A stretch of DNA of 64,000 nucleotides from Nereocystis luetkeana (taxonomy: Eukaryota; Sar; Phaeophyceae; Laminariales; Laminariaceae). The stretch spans positions 2,279,501 through 2,343,500 of the forward strand of contig JARUPZ010000021.1 of the NCBI GenBank assembly GCA_031213475.1. The letters are read 5' to 3'. Positions 58,511-64,000 of this stretch are shown here, piece by piece. The position numbers were made by a program, and so were the translations under genes. The notes beneath the pieces were generated by a model. It did no database searches. It saw only the letters and a program-made list of their open reading frames with translations, and had not been told where the DNA came from. Every line of letters starts with the position of its first letter. Positions within the stretch are counted from its first letter, which is position 1.

Positions 58511-61500
58511 GGTTTGCTGTTGACGCGTGCTGCGATAGGGGTCGAAGTTTTTCGCCTTGCACGGCAAATAATTCTGACAGCCGGGGCTCCTCGAGTAAGG
58601 AACTGCCCAATTTGGAGGCGTGCTTACGGTAGGGGCTTCCATGTTAACGGCGCATCGGGTTGTTTCGGGCGGGTTGAACTTGCAGCTCCTGAAGTGAGGG
58701 GCCGCAAAAAATAGAAGAAGTGCACATCTATCGTGGCATGCCATCTGTTAGTAGTGTTGCTGCTGCTGCTGTTGTTGTTGTTGTTGTTGTTGTTGGGGGT
58801 TGTGGCTTTGCCCGTTTTGTTTTGTTGTCGTGTTGTTGCTCTGTTAACTGTACCTAGTACTTTTTTTGTTCTCTCTGATGAAAAAACAATGCCGCCCCTT
58901 TTTCGGTTCCAGCTCATCCCGCATGAGAAGTACACCCCTCGGTGACTTTCTGGACAAGCCGTGATCGAAGACAGGTTCATCTCCCCCCTTGCTGTGTTTA
59001 TAAAGTTGGAGAGACGTGTCGGCTGTGAGGTCGAAAACATCGTCAAAGCTCATATTTGCAAGCTGCGTTTGTTTGATGCTTCGATGTTTGGGTTGAAGAA
59101 CGCCTCTGGTGGCAGGTGTACGATGACGAGCAGCAGCAGCAAAAAGCAGCAGCAGCAGCGGCGGCGAATGCTACGTACAACGTTGCTTCTTTCTTTTCTT
59201 TTTTTTCATTTCCAAAATAATCAACCATGGATACAGCACACCATTCCCGAAGTTTTTGGCGGGTTGGTAGCGGCGCGAGAGAGAAAAGAGCGCAGGAGTA
59301 TCGGCCCCTTGGAAACGCCAAGACAGCGTCCGAAACAATGGTTGGCCCAGCACAATGGTTGGCCAACTTGGTGGAAACTCCAAGACAAGCCACCGAAAAC
59401 AATGGTTGGTGCAAAACAATGGTTGGTAGACCTAGTGTCGTCAACCCCACCGTCTGGGAGCAGCGTGAACGCCCGGCAGTCAGCACGGGTGACGGGTGGG
59501 ATCATGTAGCGCCCGTAACTCCTTTCTTTTTTGTATCTGGACACATATATTTGTTGGTATATTCCTGCCATCACGCAGTGGTTGCTGCTGCCACCGTCAC
59601 TTTGTACCGCATATTTTCCTCTGTCTAGTCGCGAAACGGGAGCAAGGTGACAAGGCGCGAGCACTGATTCTGTTTTTTTTTCTTTCTTCTTGTTTTTTTT
59701 TCGTCGTGTTCAGGTTCAAAATCGAGCGGTGGAGAAGCGGAAGGAGATGGCTGCGGAGGAGCAGGAGACCACCACGGTCGAGCTCTCGAAGGAGGTAAAA
59801 TTCTCGAGAATTTTCCCAAGAATTTCGGACAAAATTTCCGAGAATTTTCCACGGTTCGATGAGGCTGTGGGCTGGCTGAAGTTCACAGCAACCACCCTGG
59901 AGAGACATAGGCACAGCTTATACAGTAATGTGCAGGCCACACGATGATTACATGCCAGCATTTTTTTTTTGCGAAAAAAAATGGTTGGATTGGGTTTTCT
60001 TGTACCTGGTAGTCTATTTCCTTGTTAATATGTATTAGCAATCCCGACCCACGCGAGATTAATTGCCGTGGATTGCCTTGGGGAACATATATGACTAAAA
60101 ATGACGTTTTGAAGTCGAAGCATTCTTGGGGTTGGGTCAGCACTGTGGGATGGTTAGCAAACGGAGCAACTTCTGATTGGCTAGCGCCTTCGGATCACCT
60201 GTATAACCGATCAGGTCCTCGAGCTTGTCGCTTTCGAGTAGTTTCAGAACCCACCCCAATTGTGTTGTCGCAAACGCCCTCCCAATAGTTTCGTCCAGAA
60301 TGGTGGTTATTCTTTGGGTGGCGACGTAAGCCGACTACAGTAGCTGACGTATGTTAAATTTGATAGTCCCGGGTCAGTTAACCATTGAATACTATCTCAT
60401 GGGCCGGCGTGATCGCGCCACATATTTTCGCATGTAGGTTGATGCATCGAATCTCATGGGCCGCACATTATCGCATCGTTTGTCATGGGCAGGCGTGATA
60501 GCGCCGCGCCTCACCGCATGCGTATTATCGCATCGTTTATATCGGGCCACATATCGGCGCTCATTATCGCTTTGCCTATTTCCCCCTCTGTTATTGTCGG
60601 GTCGCAGATTTATGGCCTCGTCTTTTGGCGTTTCTCTCATTTCACGCTTTGTCGTTCCTCTCATTTCACGCTTTGCTCATTACCTCGTCGAATAGTCTCG
60701 CTTCACGCTTGTTGTCGCATCGCATGTTATCCCGTCGCATATTACCGCGTCGCAATTTAAAATGAATCCCCTCGCTTGATATCGCTTCGCTTACTCCCGC
60801 GTAGCACATTGTCGCTTCGTGTCTGATAGCTTTCGCCTATTATCCCTACTACTTACGTAGTTCCGCGTCGCTTATTTTTCGCTTCGTCTGTTAGCGTTCC
60901 GCCTGGCTTTCGCTCTGCCCTATTATCGCTTCGCTTATTATCGCATCGCATATTATCGCGCGGCGTCTCTCGCAGGAGCGCATGGGTCCCGGCGGGCTTG
61001 ATCCTATGGACGTGTTCGCCACCCTGCCCGAGGAGATGCAGATAGCGTTCGAAACGAAAGACACGCCGATGTTGAAGAAGGCGCTTCTAGCCATGACGGA
61101 CAAGGACAGAAAGTGAGGCCTGGTGGCTGGTGGAGGGAGGTTTACAACGAGAGGGGGGGGGCGTACTCATTTGTTTCTTGCCTTAGTCGTTTGACCATTG
61201 ACTACGCATCCCTTTCGAGACGGAGCACCGTTCCTACTCCTAATAGAGACGCCTCCAACAATTGGGCCGGGCGTTCTCGTTTGTTGCTTGGCTCAGTCAT
61301 TTGACCATTGGCTACGCACCCCTTTCAAGACGGAACACCGTTCCTACGCCTGCTAGAAAGACCTCCAACATTCGGGCGCTCATTATGCTGTTTCCATATA
61401 TTACATGGAAACATTTTGCTAGTCTTGTTCCCTGAGATAACGAGGAAGTTGCAAGGTTGTCGTGGTGTCGGTGTTGGGGAGCTTGCTGTTTTTTTTGTTA

Positions 61501-62702
61501 CGTCATGTCCATAGTTCGAATCGTGGTCGCCAATGAGGGGGGGGGGAAGGGGGGGGGGGTACTCATTATCATGCATGGTCGTAGTCGTATGACCATAGAC
61601 CCTCGCATCCCTACAATGGCGGGACGGAGCACGTCGGGTTTTCACCGACCAGGCAGACATTGCTTGCACCAAGAGCGAAGCGCCGTGAGGTGTTGGGCGA
61701 GTCGCATGAAGGGTGAGCTGCATCCTGCTAAGAACCACTCTAGAGGCGGATTTGCTTGCATATGGATGACAGTGCCAATGTATTGGTTTATTTTCTGGTG
61801 TGGCCAATCTCCAGAGACAGCAATGGGTTTACTATATCACTGCCTCGTGGGTGCTTCACCATATATACACTACGTGATACGACCATCAACCTTGTGCGGA
61901 GTTAAGGTTCTCCCCGCACAAAAATGATCTAACTTGACCGCCAGCCGTGGTAACCGCCAAAAAAGAGAATATAAAAAACGGTACCCTGGCTGTCTAGCTC
62001 ACGCAGTGAGAGGCGTGTTTTACAGCGTCGTCACCAACCGACGCCAACCCAACGCCAGGGTGGGGGGGGGGGTGTTGTTGTGGTGGTGGTTGTGTTGTTG
62101 TTTTTTCTGGTTCTTGTGTTAACTGTAAAATCATCTCCATGGTTTGAATCGTGATCTTCAAAATGTGCGGTAGGTTCAACACTTTACTCGAAGGGGACAA
62201 ACGTGAAAAACTGGGACTGAAAGACGAGTCGAGCCGCACGATCAAACCGATTGTGTTGCATGTGTACGGCGAATGACTGCCAAGCTATGCAAAAAAGCAT
62301 CAGCGTGCGTCAAGTCCGATCGCGTCACCTCTCAGCATTAGCATGTGTCCCCAATTCCCTCCTCTCTCCCTCCCTCCCTTTTCACCCCCCTCTCTTTCGC
62401 GCTGCCCCGCCCCACCCCACCTCTCTGTTCTCGCCTTCTTTTTATTTCATTTCCGACCTTACTTTTGTTGTTGATTCATTTGGTACAGGTACCACATGAA
62501 ACGTTGTGAGGACTCGGGCTTGTGGGTTGCGGGCGCAGGGGGTAGCAGGAACGCCGGTGAGGACGAAGAGGAGGAGTTCAGTGAGGAGGAGGGGGAGGAG
62601 GAGGAGGCCGGGCAGGCCGGGGGGGAAGGGACAGGGGAGGGGGGGAAACTCCCTCGTCCCCCTTCCCCCACCGGGGCTGGGAGTAATGACGCGCCGTGTT
62701 GA
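46694..62702 (+). CDS. CDC37: Hsp90 co-chaperone Cdc37, thirteen exons, complete
   Basis: Cdc37 recruits client protein kinases to Hsp90 in the cytosol. The exons are 46694-46741, 48085-48147, 49019-49063, 50523-50630, 51954-52109, 53147-53248, 54357-54422, 54804-54889, 56688-56835, 58412-58465, 59714-59794, 60976-61112 and 62489-62702. They give 435 residues in unbroken phase. The N-terminus DYSKWDHIDISDDESDCHPN (8-27) is the kinase-binding signature. Ser18 corresponds to the conserved CK2 site that activates Cdc37. A charged coiled-coil follows (about 38-115), then the EERTIIN motif (about 129-135) and the central Hsp90-binding helical region with YSDFVELHDDVMERY. The C-domain carries MGPGGLDPMDVFATLPEEMQ (about 322-341) and YHMKRCEDSGLWV (366-378). 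The last ~50 residues are acidic and Gly-rich. Exon 2 was started at 48085 because only that AG keeps the phase and the ISDDE motif. Exon 7 has a truncated duplicate in the preceding intron, and exon 9 has repeated donor sites. Confidence 0.97.
46975..47215. mobile_element. MITE-like copy of the GATC-rich family, CDC37 intron 1
   Basis: It contains AGATCATCTACAGGCGGACA, CAGGAAACATGTCCTAGATC and CCCACCCAGCAACATGAGCT. The right end is GATGATCAGTCGTCCGG. Confidence 0.75.
47403..47502. mobile_element. Foldback MITE, AGGACTGCAGTCC family, CDC37 intron 1
   Basis: The left arm is CTCTTTTAGGACTGCAGTCC and the right arm CCCCAAAACGGGACTGCGGT ending TAAAAAGGG, with a CA-rich loop. A partial relative follows at 47540-47585. 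Confidence 0.75.
47935..47992 (+). mobile_element. SINE-like 3' fragment, CDC37 intron 1
   Basis: GGTCATACAACCACGGCCAT and GCACGACTATGAGTACACCT lead into a C run, matching the terminal ~45 bp of the family. It is close to the exon 2 acceptor. Confidence 0.7.
48183..48425. mobile_element. MITE with CACACGTCGGACAG end, CDC37 intron 2
   Basis: The left end is CACACGTCGGACAGGTTCAT. Internal blocks include CCCCAGGAAACGTTATCC and CTCCAACCCGGAAACGTGAG. The right end is worn near 48425. Confidence 0.75.
49960..50285. repeat. ~145-bp tandem repeat, CDC37 intron 3
   Basis: Three units contain CGGCCGTGTG..GGCAACTCGC, TTCGCTCGTAGTCATGG and repeated TACCATG/GTACCAT words. The same core in reverse orientation forms the array in CAPZB intron 5. 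An (AAC)n-rich stretch follows to about 50460. Confidence 0.8.
50680..51165. repeat. ACCACACGGTA-type arrays, CDC37 intron 4
   Basis: Two clusters, 50680-50780 and 51000-51165, of ACCACACGGTACTACCAC-like 10-16-bp units are separated by unrelated sequence. Confidence 0.8.
52203..52307. mobile_element. Foldback MITE, best-preserved copy, CDC37 intron 5
   Basis: The left arm is CCCTTTTAGGACTGCTGTCA and the right arm GGGACTGACTGCAGTCCCAA ending AAGGG, with inner CCACTCAATTTCC. It is about 105 bp long. Confidence 0.85.
53700..54345. repeat. TTACCG-based higher-order minisatellite, CDC37 intron 6
   Basis: Hexamers such as ACCGTT and ATTACCGTG are organised into longer units of roughly 110 bp that share ACCAGCCGAC..CATCGTCACC and GTGACCAGAACCGCAACC. 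The last unit merges with the duplicated exon 7 block. Confidence 0.85.
54251..54299 (+). pseudogene. Truncated duplicate of CDC37 exon 7
   Basis: After an AG at about 54250 the sequence repeats the first 16 codons of exon 7 (EVHSYSDFVELHDDV) with two silent changes (GTCGAG reads GTTGAG, TTC reads TTT). It then runs into TTACCG repeat instead of the MERYCEL codons and donor. It arose from a ~105-bp tandem duplication covering the intron end and exon start. In-frame reading beyond it meets a stop in the repeat. Confidence 0.9.
54976..55145 (-). mobile_element. SINE-like copy, CDC37 intron 8
   Basis: A poly(T) then poly(G) run leads into GTACTTCTGTCATGCATGGC, TACAATGCCGGGACGGACCA and CTTGCACCAAGTGAGAAGCG. 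It is truncated near GTGTGAAGGGTGAGG. Confidence 0.8.
55535..55730 (-). mobile_element. Small repeat family (copy 4 of 4), CDC37 intron 8
   Basis: Read on the minus strand it runs from GACACACACAACGAAAACGG to ATACTCGTCCGACGGGGTGT. A GGGA-rich tract is inserted at 55610-55650. Two AGGACTGCAGTCC-type foldback fragments follow at 55755-55910. Confidence 0.65.
57005..57262 (-). mobile_element. SINE-like copy, CDC37 intron 9
   Basis: GTACTCGATAGGAGAGATGT, ACAACGCCGGGACGGAGCAT and AAGAACCGCTTTTGAGGCGG follow family order. It ends at GATTTAATTTCGGGTGTAGG beside a long poly(G) run. Confidence 0.85.
57283..57560 (-). mobile_element. 5'-truncated LINE 3' end, CDC37 intron 9
   Basis: This is the reverse complement of about 26280-26560 of the LINE. 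The encoded C-terminal peptide EESDLEEFDTLDSSEKTIAI is preserved on the minus strand. It directly follows a ~20-base poly(G) run. Confidence 0.9.
57575..57715 (-). mobile_element. SINE-like fragment followed by a second LINE 3' fragment
   Basis: 57575-57640 matches GCCATGCATGGCCGTGGTCG and CCCCCTACAATGCCGG. 57645-57715 matches the LINE terminus GTTGTTGCTTGTCTTTTGTC and CCACGCATCCCTTCCGAGAC. Confidence 0.75.
57840..58218 (+). mobile_element. SINE-like copy, CDC37 intron 9
   Basis: It runs from a TGTGGGAGTGATCGTGTCAC block through ATTGCTGTCTCTGGAATCGG, CAGGATGCAGCCCACCCTTC and GCTTGGTGCAAGCAATATCT to CATTGTAGAGATGCAAGGGT and GACAACGAGAACC followed by poly(C). Its head is missing. Confidence 0.8.
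58470..58800. repeat. CTG and GTT/GCT triplet runs, CDC37 intron 10
   Basis: A CTG run at about 58475-58508 begins ten bases after the exon 10 donor. A mixed GCT/GTT run follows at about 58757-58797. Confidence 0.9.
60410..60970. repeat. TATCGCWTCGC-type array ending at the CDC37 exon 12 acceptor
   Basis: Short words such as ATTATCGCATCG, CGCTTCGCTTATT and CGTCGCATATT recur throughout the second half of intron 11. They run to within ten bases of the acceptor at 60974-60975. Confidence 0.8.
61150..61440 (-). mobile_element. Two tandem 5'-truncated LINE 3' ends, CDC37 intron 12
   Basis: The first (61150-61266) and second (61272-61440) both contain TTTGACCATTG, ACGCAYCCCTTTC and GACGGARCACCGTTCCTAC in the same orientation. 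The first follows a poly(G) run. Confidence 0.85.
61559..62065 (-). mobile_element. Near full-length SINE-like copy, CDC37 intron 12
   Basis: Read on the minus strand the head is GGCGTTGGGTTGGCGTCGGT. It then has GTGAGCTAGACAGCCAGGGT, CAGTGATATAGTAAACCCAT and ATGCAGCTCACCCTTCATGC, and ends CATGATAATGAGTACCCCCC. Both ends abut poly(C) on this strand. It keeps the unoccupied form CACTACGTGAT near 61870. Confidence 0.85.
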
Positions 62703-64000
62703 GGACTGAACAAGATCGTGCTATGCGCGCGCTCGTTCACGCTTGTTTCGTGCAACTCGGCGACGGGTGTCGATCTGTCTGCACAGTGCAAGCGGGTGGG
62801 GGTTTTAGGCGAAAGGCGGCTTGTTTTGGTAGAGTACGAGGGCCGTTAGGCGTTGAGCTTGGAAGGGTGATATCCGTTGGGCTTGAAATGGTAAAGGGGC
62901 CATTGAGCTTGGAAGGGTGGGAGGGCCGTTGAGCTCGGAGGAGGTGAACCGCGGTGTGTTCTTGGAAGGGCGAGAGCCCTTGCGCTTACAGGAGGATCAA
63001 GTGCTTACAGGAGAATAAGAGCCGTTGCGCTTGGACGGGTGAGGTAATTTCGCTCGGAGAGAGATGATAGCCGTTGAGCCAGACAGGACAGAACACGACG
63101 CTGGCCAGTTTTGTTCAGCGTGGCCGCGCCCCTCTCTCATGGAGACTGGTGTTGCCGAACAGGGGGAGAGGGAGGGCGACGGTGCCGCTGGTTTGGCTCT
63201 TTGTTTCGGCGACATGTCTCCAGGGGTGGGATGGCGTGGCATGAACAAAAAATCGTCTTCGTATTGGATGTTTTGTGTTGTTTTTTGTTTCGTTGTTGCT
63301 GGTTGCGTGGTCCTGGGAAACTTTTGCCCTCTCCCTGGGACGGTTCCGAGCGCATTCGTTGACCGCTGTGGGATCGATTGGGTGAGGACTATGTTTTTGT
63401 TTTCCATCGAGGGGGCGGATGGAAGTCTTGATTGAGCCTTTGGTGGAGACGGGAGTATTTTTGTCGTATTTCTAAACGGACCCAGACGGATCATCTTTTT
63501 TTTTTCGAGTACGAACTGCTGTTGTGTAACGAACAGGAACCTGGGATATGATGGAAATTCATCTGTTGCGGGGCAGGAGGCAGTCAGTACCGCCGGTGGG
63601 TGCTTGGAGGGTTGGGTTTTGTCAAGAGGCAGGAAGGAGTGTCAGTCTGCACAGCGGTCCGTGGTGTTTGGTCGCTGTGGCTCTTCGCTTGGCTTTTGTT
63701 CTGTCGCTGACGCCTGTCATTACCGTAGACGTGTACGGCACCTACCTCTATGATGGATGCATCGCTTTCTGGTGTCTGCAGCTCTCCCGCGTTTTGCTAG
63801 GCGCTTGCTATTGAAAAAATGATGACGATGATGATGATGATGATGATGATAATGATGACGTTGATGATGATGATATTAATGATGGTGATGATGATAATGA
63901 CGATGATGATAATGATGACGGTGATGGTTTCGTTAGGGTATGTCGCTCGTTCCCCTGAAGTCCCGTTCGTGGTGGTGACGAATAGGCACTCGACGATGGG
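62703..64000. other. Downstream of CDC37: minisatellite and GAT-rich microsatellite
   Basis: The CDC37 3' UTR should begin here. A ~25-bp degenerate repeat with GCCGTTGAGCTTGGAAGGGT cores spans about 62830-63070. A GAT/GAC/AAT triplet array occupies 63818-63928. Several open frames exist, but none has recognisable homology or a splice partner, so no gene is called. Confidence 0.65.

Noticed and set aside
61990..62015. tRNA A-box-like TAGCTCACGCAGTGAGAGGCG in the SINE-like head
   Set aside because: It lies on the strand opposite to the one giving the shared 3' end, and no B box follows at tRNA spacing.
62830..63435. Open frames downstream of CDC37
   Set aside because: They cross the GCCGTTGAGCTTGG minisatellite and have no homology. 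They probably lie in the 3' UTR or intergenic sequence.

Overview
This is a eukaryotic nuclear window with about one gene per 16 kb, and its introns are full of repeats. Joining exons by homology and phase gives four complete genes with 34 coding exons. Their 30 GT-AG introns run from about 270 bp to 5.4 kb. Large repeat-rich introns, mixed base composition and a strong GTGAG donor preference suggest a stramenopile, most likely a brown alga. That placement is inference, because no marker gene in the window settles it.

Layout. CAPZB (F-actin-capping protein beta, minus strand, 13830 to 2287) and CAPZA (F-actin-capping protein alpha, plus strand, 20112 to 33822) lie head to head across a 6.3-kb spacer. 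RPS2 (40S ribosomal protein uS5, minus strand, 43723 to 38633) converges on CAPZA across 4.8 kb. CDC37 (Hsp90 kinase co-chaperone, plus strand, 46694 to 62702) diverges from RPS2 across 3.0 kb. The two capping genes encode the obligate heterodimer that caps actin barbed ends, so both partners sit in one locus.

Mobile DNA fills most of the rest. There is a broken non-LTR retrotransposon (endonuclease, reverse transcriptase and zinc-binding tail) in CAPZA intron 4, with its middle third in the opposite orientation. Several 5'-truncated 3' ends of the same family are scattered around. A short retroelement-like family of about 17 copies has a 3' end resembling the LINE 3' end and abuts poly(C) in the same way. 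A second LINE remnant lies in the CAPZB/CAPZA spacer. At least five short inverted-repeat (MITE-like) families, a large foldback and many mini- and microsatellites are also present.

The most unusual signal is two short palindrome-like words, TATTAATA and TACCTGGTA/TACCAGGTA. They are strongly over-represented. When paralogous repeats with and without the word are compared, the words behave as exact 6- or 7-bp insertions that duplicate a TA. TATTAATA is what excision of the resident TA-flanked MITE family (ends TTACGGGGG...CCCCCGTAA) would leave, so these words are best read as transposon excision footprints scattered through introns and spacers.
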